Part shown: positions 54,280 to 64,000 of the stretch, piece by piece
Layout: each line of letters begins with the position of its first letter
How positions within the stretch are numbered: the stretch's first letter is position 1
Assembly: GCF_000158815.1 (NCBI RefSeq)
Contig: NZ_GG657738.1
Span: 1,746,578-1,810,577 of the forward strand
Direction: 5' to 3'
From: Micromonospora sp. ATCC 39149
Lineage (GTDB): Bacteria > Actinomycetota > Actinomycetes > Mycobacteriales > Micromonosporaceae
DNA length: 64,000 nucleotides
Translations under genes and position numbers: made by a program
The notes under the pieces: model-generated
The model's database searches: none
What the model was told of the DNA's origin: nothing
What the model saw: only the letters and a program-made list of their open reading frames with translations

Positions 54280-57036
54280 TTACCGTGCCAGCAGCGTACG
54301 GGCACCCTGGGTGATGGCATCCTCGGTGACCAGCACCTGACGCGCCGCCGGACCTAATGGTACAAACGAGTCGACACCGGCCACCCGACGCGCCGCACCG
54401 ACGTACCCGCCGTCGACCAGTGCCGCGATCACCCCCTCGCCGACCCCGCCGGAGCGGCGCGTCTCGTCCACGACCAGCACCCGGCCGGTCGCCGAGGCTT
54501 CCCGGACGATGTCCGCGACCGGCAACGGCGCGATCCAGCGCAGGTCGACCACGCGGCTGCCGACCCCCTCGTCGGCCAGGGTGGCGGCGGCGCGCAGCGA
54601 CATCGGCACCCCGTTACCGAAAGTGACGATCGTGACGTCCTCGGCGGTGCCGACGCCGTACACCCGGGCCCGCCCGACCGGCGCGTGCCCACCGGCCCAC
54701 GCGCCCGGCTCGGCGTAGTCGGCCACCCACTCCCCGTCGCCCTCGGCGTACAGGTCGCGGGTGTGGTACAGCGCGATCGGCTCCACCAGCACGCAGACGC
54801 TGCCGTCCACCGCCGCGCTGGCCAGGCAGGTACGCAGCATCGGCGCGGCGTCGTCCGGCCGCGCCGGCACCGCGATCACCAGACCGGGCACGTCCCGCAG
54901 CACGGCCAGGGAGTTGTCGTTGTGGAAGTGCCCGCCGAAGCCCTCCTGGTACGCCAGCCCGGGGACCCGCACCACCATCGGGTTGCGGAACGCACCCGAG
55001 GAGAAGAATCGCATCGTCGCCGCCTCGCCGCGCAACTGGTCCTCGGCGTTGTGCAGGTACGCCAGGTACTGGATCTCCGGCACGGGCAGCAGCCCGGCCA
55101 GCCCGGCACCCAGCCCGAGCCCCAGGATCGACGTCTCGTCGAGCAGCGTGTCGAACACCCGAGCCGCGCCGTACCGGTCGCGCAGCCCCTTCGTCACCCC
55201 GTACACCCCGCCCCTGACGGCGACGTCCTCGCCGAACACCACCATCCCCGGGTGATCGAGCATGCCGTCGGCGAGAGCGGCGTTGATGCTCTGCGCCAGG
55301 GTGAGCGGGCCGGCCGCCTCGGGCAACCGGCCGCCGAACGCCTCCGCGCGGGCCGCCGCGCCGGGCCCGCCGGCCCGGGCCGCCGCGTCGGCAACCGCGC
55401 GGGCCACCCGGGCCGGGCGGCGGGGCGCGATCTCGGCGACCACCTCGGCCGCGGAGGCGAGTTTCGGTTCACCGAGCGCCTCCTCGGCGATCCGGCGTAC
55501 CTGCCAGCCACGCTCGTCGTACCGGGCCAGCAGTTCCTCGGTCGTGGCGACGCCCGCCTCCACGAGCAGCCGGGCGGTCGCCAGCAGCGGGTCGCGGTCC
55601 AGGTCCGCGGCGATCTCGCCGGAGCTGCGGTACGCCGTCTCCGCGTCCGCCCCGGCGTGCCCCATCAGCCGCACGGTGGTCAGGTGCAGCACGGCCGGCC
55701 GCCGGTGCCGGCGCACCCAGCCCGCCGCCTCCACCGCCGCCTCGTACGCCCGCAACGGGTCGGTGCCGTCGGCGGAGAAGTAGCGGATGCCGGGCTTGGC
55801 CCGCAACGTCGCCTCCACCCAGCCCTCCGGGGACCGGACGCTGATGCCGAGCCCGTTGTCCTCGCAGACGAAGAGCACCGGGATACGCAGCCCGGTGTGG
55901 TCGTACCAGCCGGCGGTGTTGAACGCGGCGGTGGCGCTGGCATGGTTGACCGAGGCGTCGCCGAACGAGCAGACCACGATCGCGTCCGGCGGCCACGGCG
56001 AGCGGGGCGGCTGCCCGACGTCGCCGAGCGGGTCCGCCCCGGCACGCCGCCCGGCCGGGTCACGGCGGCGCAGCCGCTCCAGGGCCAGCCCCGCGCCGAC
56101 CGCCCGGGGCAGGTGCGAGGCGATGGTGGAGGTGGTGGGGATTATCGCGAGGTCGGCCCGGCCGAAGACCTTGTGCCGGCCCCCGGCGATCGGCTCCCGG
56201 GCCGAGGCGACCATCCCGCGCAGCACGTCCCGGGCCGCCCCGGCGTACGCGTCCTCCCGATCGGCCGCACCGATCCGGCCGACCTCACCGGCAGGGCCGG
56301 CCTCGCCGATCCGGCTCGCCGCCGGGGCTTCGGCCGCCGCGCTCTCGGTCGCGCCGACGGTCGTACCGTCTGTGGCGTCCCCCGCCGGTCCGGGCGCGGC
56401 GGTCGGGTTCTCCGCGCTGTGGCCCAACCAACCGGCGGGGCCGGCGGCCGGCGCGGCCAGGCCGGACCAGCCGGCGCTGTCGGCCCGGTCCGCGCCGCCG
56501 TTTTGCTCTCCGCTGTCGGGGTCGCCGGCAGTCGGGCGCTCGGGGGTCGGACGGGCGGGAGTCGGGTCACCGGGAGCCGGGCCGTCGGGATCTGCGGTGT
56601 CCCCGGCCTCCCCCGCCGCACCGGACCGGGCACTCTCCCCCTGCGTCGCAGGGGAGGCAGCCTCCCCCGCCGCCGGAAAGGCCGCCTCCCCGGCGACCTG
56701 GGCGGCGCGGAGGCAGTAGAACGCGCCTGAGCGGTAGTGCAGCAGGGCCGGATCGCCGGGGCGCAGCGCGGCGGCGACTGCGGCGTTGCCCTCGTGGCCG
56801 GCGGAGCCGATGGTGTAGAAGCCCTCGCCGAAGCTGCGCAGCCACCGCCCGGCGAGGTCCAACTGCCGGCTGGTGACCTGGGCGTCGAAGATGTCCAGCA
56901 GTTGCGCGCCGGTCAGCGGCACGCCGTCGCGGACCCGTTCAGCCGGGTCACGTCGCCGGGGCGCGGCGGCGAGCCCGGCGAGGGCCTCCCGGAACCGGTC
57001 GTCGAGATCTTGCGGGGTGGTCACGTCCGACAGCAT
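54280..57036 (-). CDS. Fused alpha/beta 2-oxoacid dehydrogenase E1 (thiamine diphosphate enzyme)
   Basis: 918 residues. Residues ~40-110 and 270-560 form the E1-alpha-like half (GEGFYTIGSAGHEGNAAV, HLPRAVGAGLALERL, VVCSFGDASVNHASATAAFN as the TDP motif, RYFSADGTDPLRAYEAAVEA). Residues ~590-918 are the E1-beta/transketolase C-terminal half (MVVFGEDVAVRGGVYGVTKG, YLAYLHNAEDQLRGEAATMRFF, WIAPLPVADIV). Such fusions decarboxylate branched-chain or related 2-oxoacids and feed an E2. The alpha half is split by a ~150-residue Ala/Gly/Pro/Asp-rich insertion (residues ~113-265). No E2 or E3 gene is adjacent. ATG 57036. Confidence 0.88.
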   Translation of the reverse strand: MLSDVTTPQDLDDRFREALAGLAAAPRRRDPAERVRDGVPLTGAQLLDIFDAQVTSRQLDLAGRWLRSFGEGFYTIGSAGHEGNAAVAAALRPGDPALLHYRSGAFYCLRAAQVAGEAAFPAAGEAASPATQGESARSGAAGEAGDTADPDGPAPGDPTPARPTPERPTAGDPDSGEQNGGADRADSAGWSGLAAPAAGPAGWLGHSAENPTAAPGPAGDATDGTTVGATESAAAEAPAASRIGEAGPAGEVGRIGAADREDAYAGAARDVLRGMVASAREPIAGGRHKVFGRADLAIIPTTSTIASHLPRAVGAGLALERLRRRDPAGRRAGADPLGDVGQPPRSPWPPDAIVVCSFGDASVNHASATAAFNTAGWYDHTGLRIPVLFVCEDNGLGISVRSPEGWVEATLRAKPGIRYFSADGTDPLRAYEAAVEAAGWVRRHRRPAVLHLTTVRLMGHAGADAETAYRSSGEIAADLDRDPLLATARLLVEAGVATTEELLARYDERGWQVRRIAEEALGEPKLASAAEVVAEIAPRRPARVARAVADAAARAGGPGAAARAEAFGGRLPEAAGPLTLAQSINAALADGMLDHPGMVVFGEDVAVRGGVYGVTKGLRDRYGAARVFDTLLDETSILGLGLGAGLAGLLPVPEIQYLAYLHNAEDQLRGEAATMRFFSSGAFRNPMVVRVPGLAYQEGFGGHFHNDNSLAVLRDVPGLVIAVPARPDDAAPMLRTCLASAAVDGSVCVLVEPIALYHTRDLYAEGDGEWVADYAEPGAWAGGHAPVGRARVYGVGTAEDVTIVTFGNGVPMSLRAAATLADEGVGSRVVDLRWIAPLPVADIVREASATGRVLVVDETRRSGGVGEGVIAALVDGGYVGAARRVAGVDSFVPLGPAARQVLVTEDAITQGARTLLAR

Positions 57037-57087
57037 TACCGACGCGGCGGCCGGTCGCCCACTCAGACACGGTCCACCCGGGACGGT

Positions 57088-57488
57088 TCACCGCGCGGCC
57101 CGCTCCTCGGCGCAGCCGCCGTCGGAGACCTTCCACAGCAGCTCACGCAGGGCGGCCAGCTCGGCGTCGGTGAGCCGTCGAGGAGTCGGGAGTCCGACAT
57201 CACCCACTGGAGGCGGTCGCGCATCCGCCGACCGGCCTCGGTGACCACGAGCGTCTTCTGCCTGCGGTCGGTCGGGTCGCCCTGGCGCTCCACGAGGCCC
57301 GCCTGCTCCAGCTTGTCGACCAGGGCGGTGACGTTGGAGCGGTCGCAGCGTAGCTGTTCGGCCAGGTCACGGGTCGGCAGCGGGCGATCGGGGTCCAGCT
57401 CGGGCAGCGCCCCGGCGACGGCCGGGGTGAGCCCCAGCTCGGCCACCTCGGCGTCCTGATGGTGCCGGATGGCCGAGGCGACGTGCAT
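57088..57488 (-). CDS. MarR family regulator, one frameshift near the C terminus
   Basis: Frame-corrected length about 133 residues. The winged-helix core is clear: ELGLTPAVAGALPELDPDRP, LPTRDLAEQLRCDRSNVTAL and VERQGDPTDRRQKTLVVTEA. After MSDSRLLDG one base is missing near 57178; restoring it gives TDAELAALRELLWKVSDGG and a stop at 57088. ATG 57488 is the first usable start downstream of an intergenic repeat that occupies the normal upstream coding position, so the original N terminus may have been replaced or starts at an unusual codon. It is divergent from phoD. Confidence 0.75.
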
Positions 57489-57533
57489 GATCCGGCGTAC
57501 GGCGTCCCCGGCGAGGTCGGAACGGCCGCCCGC

Positions 57534-57582
57534 AAGGAAGGGCCCCTTCTTGACGCCTGCGGTAGGGAAGGGTTCCCTTCTC
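57534..57582. repeat. Double-palindrome intergenic repeat, copy 4 (5' of marR)
   Basis: Begins AAGGAAGGGCCCCTTCTT, identical over 18 bases to the reverse strand of the copy at 4258-4308; a 14-nt spacer leads to the second hairpin GAAGGG-TT-CCCTTC (57567-57580). It lies immediately upstream of marR. Confidence 0.75.
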
Positions 57583-57640
57583 GCCCTGGCTCCACCCGCC
57601 GGCACCCCCCACCGGTCCCGCCCGCGCCGCCCAGCGGTGG

Positions 57641-57691
57641 TTAACAGGGGGCCCTTGTTAGACAAAAAGCGATAACAAGGGGCCCTTCCTT
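57641..57691. repeat. Double-palindrome intergenic repeat, copy 2
   Basis: Hairpin TAACAGGGGGCCCTTGTTA (57642-57660), spacer GACAAAAAGCGATAAC, then AAGGGGCCCTT (57677-57687). 45 of 51 positions match the copy at 4258-4308; one stem pair is A-U here and G-C there. Located in the marR-phoD divergent interval, 70 bases before the phoD start. Confidence 0.85.
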
Positions 57692-57760
57692 TCACCTGGC
57701 GGCCATCGACGGCCGGGAGGCTCCCCGGAGTCGACGAAGACGGACTCTGGGGAGGAAATC

Positions 57761-59422
57761 ATGGCATTGTCCCGACGTACGATCCTGCTCTCCGGCGCGA
57801 CGATCGGCGCGGTCGGCGCGGTGGCCGGGCTGCCCATGGCGGCCGGCGCGGCCGCGGCCCGCCCGCTGCGGCAGGACCCGTTCACCCTCGGGGTGGCCTC
57901 CGGCGACCCCGACCACGAGGGTTTCGTGCTGTGGACCCGGCTGGCCCCGCAGCCGCTGGCCGAGGACGGCCTCGGTGGCGTGCCGTCGCGGCCGGTGGCC
58001 GTGACCTGGGAGGTCGCCGCCGACGAGGGGTTCCGGCACGTGGTGCGGCGCGGGGTGGCGCAGGCCCGCCCGGAGTCGGCGCACAGCGTGCACGTGGAGC
58101 TGGGCGGGCTGCTGCCCGGCCGGGAGTACTTCTACCGGTTCCGGGCCGAGGGCTACGCGTCCCCGGTCGGGCGTACCCGCACCGCGCCCGCCCCGTGGAG
58201 CCTGCCGTCGACCCTGGCCATGGGCTTCGCCTCCTGCTCGCAGTACGAGCACGGATACTTCACCGCGTACCGGCGGCTGGCCGAGACCGAGCCGGAGTTG
58301 ATCCTGCACCTCGGCGACTACCAGTACGAGTACGAGAAGGGCACGTACACCGTCCCGGGCGGGAACCCGCGCGACCACGAGGGCCCGGAGACCCGGACGC
58401 TGGCGAACTACCGGCAGCGGCACGCCCAGTACAAGACCGACGCGGATCTTCAGGCGGCGCACGCGGTGGCCCCCTGGGTGGTGGTCTTCGACGACCACGA
58501 GGTGGAGAACAACTGGGCCGACGAGGTGCCCGAGGCCCCGGACCCGGACTTCCCGGCCCGGCGGGCGGCGGCGTTCCAGGCGTACTACGAGAACATGCCG
58601 CTGCGGCGGACCTCGCTGCCGCGCGGCGTCGACATGCAGTTGTACCGGCGGGTGCGCTGGGGCCGGCTGGCCACGTTCCACATGCTCGACACCCGGCAGT
58701 ACCGCGACGACCAGGCGTGCGGCGACGGGTACAAGGACTGCGCCGCCGCGGCCGACCCCGCCCGGTCCATCACCGGGGCGGAACAGGAGGCGTGGCTGCT
58801 CGACGGGTTCCGCCGCTCCGACGCGCGCTGGGACATCCTCGGCCAGCAGGTCTTCTTCGCCCAGCGGGACAACAACTCCGGGCCGCTCACGGTCACCAGC
58901 ATGGACGCCTGGGACGGGTACGTCGCCTCCCGCGACCGGATCACCCGGGGTTGGCTGGCCGCCGGGGTGCGCAACCCGGTGGTGCTCACCGGGGACGTGC
59001 ACGCCCACTGGGCCAGCGACCTGTTGCTCGACTACGCCGACCCGACGTCCCGCACGGTCGGCAGCGAGCTGGTGTGTTCGTCGATCACCTCGGGCGGGGA
59101 CGGCGCGGACTCGGTGACGGGCTCCCACCCGTGGTTCGGGTTCAACCCGCACCTGCGCTTCCAGAACAGCCTCCGGGGGTACGTCCGCACCACGATCACC
59201 CCGGCTCAGTTGGCGGCCGACTTCGACGTGGTGCCGTACGTGAGCCGGCCGGACGCCCCGGCGTACACCCGGGCGACGTTCGTGATCGAGGACCGGGTGC
59301 CGGGCCTGCACCAGACGTACGACCGGCCGCCGGCACCGGCCGCGACGGCGCGCGGCACCGCCCCCGGGGCCGACGCGGACCTGGGCCGGCAGACGGTGGA
59401 CGCGGAGACCGTGCGCCCGTAG
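57761..59422 (+). CDS. phoD: PhoD-type alkaline phosphatase/phosphodiesterase
   Basis: 553 residues. A twin-arginine signal (LSRRTILLSGATIGAVGAVA) targets the folded protein for Tat export, as usual for PhoD, which needs Fe and Ca. Metal-site blocks: FASCSQYEHGYFTAYRRLAE, LHLGDYQYEYEKG, FDDHEVENNWADE, and GDVHAHWASDLL. An N-terminal PhoD_N domain (LGVASGDPDHEGFVLWTRLA) precedes them. The enzyme releases phosphate from organic phosphate. Ribosome site GGGGAGGAAA precedes ATG 57761. No obvious PHO box was identified. Confidence 0.93.
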   Translation: MALSRRTILLSGATIGAVGAVAGLPMAAGAAAARPLRQDPFTLGVASGDPDHEGFVLWTRLAPQPLAEDGLGGVPSRPVAVTWEVAADEGFRHVVRRGVAQARPESAHSVHVELGGLLPGREYFYRFRAEGYASPVGRTRTAPAPWSLPSTLAMGFASCSQYEHGYFTAYRRLAETEPELILHLGDYQYEYEKGTYTVPGGNPRDHEGPETRTLANYRQRHAQYKTDADLQAAHAVAPWVVVFDDHEVENNWADEVPEAPDPDFPARRAAAFQAYYENMPLRRTSLPRGVDMQLYRRVRWGRLATFHMLDTRQYRDDQACGDGYKDCAAAADPARSITGAEQEAWLLDGFRRSDARWDILGQQVFFAQRDNNSGPLTVTSMDAWDGYVASRDRITRGWLAAGVRNPVVLTGDVHAHWASDLLLDYADPTSRTVGSELVCSSITSGGDGADSVTGSHPWFGFNPHLRFQNSLRGYVRTTITPAQLAADFDVVPYVSRPDAPAYTRATFVIEDRVPGLHQTYDRPPAPAATARGTAPGADADLGRQTVDAETVRP

Positions 59423-59426
59423 CCGG

Positions 59427-59831
59427 TCAGCCGGGCAGGAACGAGAAGCGGACCTTGCGGGTGGGGTTGTCGCCGTTGGTGTCGACCAGGCAGATCGACT
59501 GCCAGGTGCCGAGCGCGAGCCGCCCGCCGACCACCGGCAGGGTCGCGTACGGGGGCACGAGGGCGGGTAGCACGTGGTCGCGCCCGTGCCCGGGCGAGCC
59601 GTGCCGGTGCCGCCAGCGGTCGTCGGTGGGCAGCAGGTCGTCCAGCGCCCGGAGCAGGTCGTCGTCGGAGCCGGCACCGGTCTCGATGACGGCAAGGCCG
59701 GCGGTGGCGTGCGGCACGAAGACGTGCAGCAGGCCGTCGCCGGCGCCGGAGACGAAGCGTTCCGCCTCGGCGGTGATGTCCCGGACGGTGGGCCGGCTGC
59801 CGGTCTGGACGGTGATCACCTCGGTACGCAT
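59427..59831 (-). CDS. yjbQ: YjbQ family protein
   Basis: 134 residues. The family pattern GDGLLHVFVPHATAGLAVIE, GHGRDHVLPALV, LGTWQSICLVDTNGD is clear. Members were named secondary thiamine-phosphate synthase because the E. coli protein has weak activity, but the real role is unclear. ATG 59831 is used; another ATG nine bases upstream is equally possible. It converges on phoD with only four bases between the stops. Confidence 0.88.
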   Translation of the reverse strand: MRTEVITVQTGSRPTVRDITAEAERFVSGAGDGLLHVFVPHATAGLAVIETGAGSDDDLLRALDDLLPTDDRWRHRHGSPGHGRDHVLPALVPPYATLPVVGGRLALGTWQSICLVDTNGDNPTRKVRFSFLPG

Positions 59832-59901
59832 ACGGCGCATTCTGCCGCAGGCGCGCGCCCGCCGGACGGCGGTCCAGGGGCCGGCGGGGCCGCTGCGGGT
59901 G

Positions 59902-60216
59902 TCAGCCGGTGCTCTGGTTTCCGGGCCAGCCGAAGCCGACGTCGCCGGCGTTCGGGTCGGGGCGGGGCTGGCCCGCACCGTACGCCCCGGGGCCGTAGGG
60001 TGCGGTGGGGTCCCCGGTGGGGGTGGCGTAGCCGTACCGGGCCCGCCGCCCGCCCGTGCGGCTGAACAGCACCAGGCCCACCGCGAGCAGGGCCAGGCCG
60101 AGCAGCCCCGCCGGGGCCTTGTCGAGTTCGCCCCCGGCGAGGCCGAGGACCGACAGCAGGAGGGTGAGCGCTCCGGCCAGCACGAGTGCGCTCGCCACGG
60201 CTCGCAGCATCGTCAT
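59902..60216 (-). CDS. Small membrane protein with Pro/Gly/Tyr-rich tail
   Basis: 104 residues. Two membrane helices (LRAVASALVLAGALTLLLSV and GLLGLALLAVGLVLFS) are followed by a soluble tail rich in Gly, Pro and Tyr (GDPTAPYGPGAYGAGQPRPD). The family is not recognised. ATG 60216. The ATG of a longer frame upstream is unlikely. Confidence 0.6.
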   Translation of the reverse strand: MTMLRAVASALVLAGALTLLLSVLGLAGGELDKAPAGLLGLALLAVGLVLFSRTGGRRARYGYATPTGDPTAPYGPGAYGAGQPRPDPNAGDVGFGWPGNQSTG

Positions 60217-60374
60217 GGGTCGACGGTAGTAGGCCACCGCAAGCCCGCCAGAAGTTACCGGCGGGTACCTGTGTTGAGCGTCGCGTCTGGGGGAGCCAGG
60301 CGTGACGAAAAGCATCGGTAGAAGGCAGGATGAACCTCTAGAGACCTATCCCACACACACCCGAGGGAACGCCT

Positions 60375-63119
<2,745 letters not shown>

Positions 63120-63133
63120 CTCGCGGACGCAGT

Positions 63134-63168
63134 CCGAGGGGCCCGGCGCGTCGCGCCGGGCCCCTCGG
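63134..63168 (+). terminator. Hairpin after aceE
   Basis: Perfect 17-bp stem (CCGAGGGGCCCGGCGCG / CGCGCCGGGCCCCTCGG) around a single T, 15 bases after the stop. Confidence 0.9.
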
Positions 63169-63276
63169 CGTACCGGCGGCGGTATGACCCGTCCGGTATC
63201 ACCGCGCGACCTTGCCCCCGACCGCCAGGCGAATCCATGCTTCTCGATAATTCACCACGACGGTAGGGAGACGCCC

Positions 63277-64000
63277 ATGCGAGTCGTCCGGATCGGGGCC
63301 GCCCTGGCGGTCGGCGCTCTCGCGGCGTCGCTGCTCGGGTCAGGCCAACCCCTCGTCGCGCATTCGCCGGACACCCCGGCCGGGCGCGCCTCGGCCCAGG
63401 AGTTCATGGCGCAGCGGGAGCCGACCCAGCGGCTGACGGCCGTTGCGGCGGCGACCTGCACCGGCGGTCAGGCCGCCGGCTACCCGTGCCGCAACGTCGA
63501 CCTGTTGTCGTTCCTGCCGCTGGCCGACATCGGCGGCAGCCAGGCCAACGACATCTGGGGCTGGACCGACAGCCTGACCGGCCGGGAGTACGCGCTGGTG
63601 GGGCGGCGCAACGGCACCTCGTTCGTCGACGTGTCCAACCCGACGGCCCCGGTCTACCTGGGTAACCTCCCCGCGTACCAGAACCGCACCGCGGTCTGGC
63701 GCGACATCAAGGTCTACCGCGACCACGCGTACGTGGTGGCCGACGTGTCGGGCCACGGGATGCAGGTGTTCGACCTGACCCGGCTACGCGGCGTCACCGC
63801 CCCGCAGACCTGGACGGCGGACGCGCGGTACGGCCAGTTCGGCAACTCGCACAACATCGCCATCAACGAGGAGACCGGGTTCGCGTACGCGGTCGGCACG
63901 AACACGTGCAGCGGCGGGCTGCACATGATCGACATTCGTACCCCGAAGTCGCCGGCCTCGGCCGGCTGCGTCAGCAACGACGGGTACACCCACGACACCC
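63277..64000 (+). CDS. Secreted LVIVD-repeat (choice-of-anchor B) protein, N-terminal part
   Basis: The frame is open to the window end, at least 241 residues. A Sec signal peptide (RIGAALAVGALAASLLGS) is followed by a linker and a beta-propeller of LVIVD type: VDLLSFLPLADIGGSQANDI, EYALVGRRNGTSFVDVSNPT, DHAYVVADVSGHGMQVFDLT, GNSHNIAINEETGFAYAVGT. These repeats occur in large extracellular proteins, often with a Cys pair (CTGGQAAGYPC). Ribosome site AGGGAG precedes ATG 63277. The missing C terminus may contain further domains. Confidence 0.85.
   Translation, partial: MRVVRIGAALAVGALAASLLGSGQPLVAHSPDTPAGRASAQEFMAQREPTQRLTAVAAATCTGGQAAGYPCRNVDLLSFLPLADIGGSQANDIWGWTDSLTGREYALVGRRNGTSFVDVSNPTAPVYLGNLPAYQNRTAVWRDIKVYRDHAYVVADVSGHGMQVFDLTRLRGVTAPQTWTADARYGQFGNSHNIAINEETGFAYAVGTNTCSGGLHMIDIRTPKSPASAGCVSNDGYTHDT

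Noticed and set aside
54280..57036. Transketolase or DXS gene
   Set aside because: The alpha-half TDP motif and the fused beta half match 2-oxoacid dehydrogenase E1, not transketolase domain order.
57692..59695. Minus-strand open frame of about 667 codons opposite phoD
   Set aside because: PhoD motifs on the plus strand are intact; the antisense frame is low-complexity Arg/Gly/Val.

Overview
The window is very GC-rich, uses GTG starts freely and is packed with actinobacterial marker families: F420:NADP oxidoreductase, GlnE/GlnA2, an MptB-type mannosyltransferase, homodimeric AceE, DUF3040, DUF3052, DUF3311 and SWIM/SNF2 pairs. Gene content fits a filamentous actinomycete, most likely a Micromonosporaceae member (Micromonospora-like). 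That assignment is inference: no 16S gene is present. Most of the window looks like chromosomal core. No prophage, transposon, CRISPR array or large biosynthetic cluster is visible.

Layout. 0-4.3 kb: the tail of a berberine-bridge-type oxidase, a damaged acyltransferase, and two polytopic glycosyltransferase-like genes on the minus strand. 4.3-15.7 kb: a nitrogen/NAD/pantothenate block (class I amidotransferase, glnE, LD-carboxypeptidase, DUF350, glnA2, nadE, panB) whose glnE/glnA2/panB grouping resembles that of mycobacteria. 15.7-23.2 kb: lipoprotein, npdG, an RNB nuclease, a histone-H1-like protein, a nucleotidyltransferase and a secreted subtilase. 23.4-30 kb: transporters (SulP, EamA, TSUP, DUF3311 plus sodium:solute symporter), a HAD hydrolase and rnpB. 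30.2-36 kb: the conserved RNase H/phosphatase, zinc-ribbon and Nif3 operon, then a regulator/flavoprotein operon divergent from a small primase-polymerase-fold protein. 37-41 kb: SWIM protein and SNF2 ATPase. 41-52.6 kb: an accessory mix of regulators, hydrolases, reductases and small unknown genes. 52.7-64 kb: tRNA-Val, peroxiredoxin, DUF3052, a fused alpha/beta 2-oxoacid dehydrogenase E1, MarR, PhoD, YjbQ, aceE and the start of a secreted LVIVD-type protein.

Two window-wide signals stand out. First, a family of about 50-bp double-palindrome repeats built on AAGGGGCCCTT occurs at least four times between genes; two copies keep the same stem by a compensatory base change. Second, at least ten conserved genes are broken by single-base indels that often sit in clusters and cancel out (RNB nuclease, SNF2, subtilase, a secreted protein, nadE, marR and others). 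Protein motifs on both sides stay intact, so local sequence error is more likely than decay; the frame-corrected products are described below.

Candidate regulatory logic: a 13-bp palindrome between a TPR-type XRE regulator and the primase-fold gene, a 29-bp near-perfect operator between a TetR regulator and a hydrolase, 11-bp direct repeats between another TetR gene and a reductase, and a GlnR-like box before glnA2. The strongest lead for an undescribed system is the regulator/flavoprotein/degenerate primase-fold locus at 33.3-36.0 kb, whose regulator has a close paralogue at 49.8 kb preceded by an overlapping small gene of unknown family.
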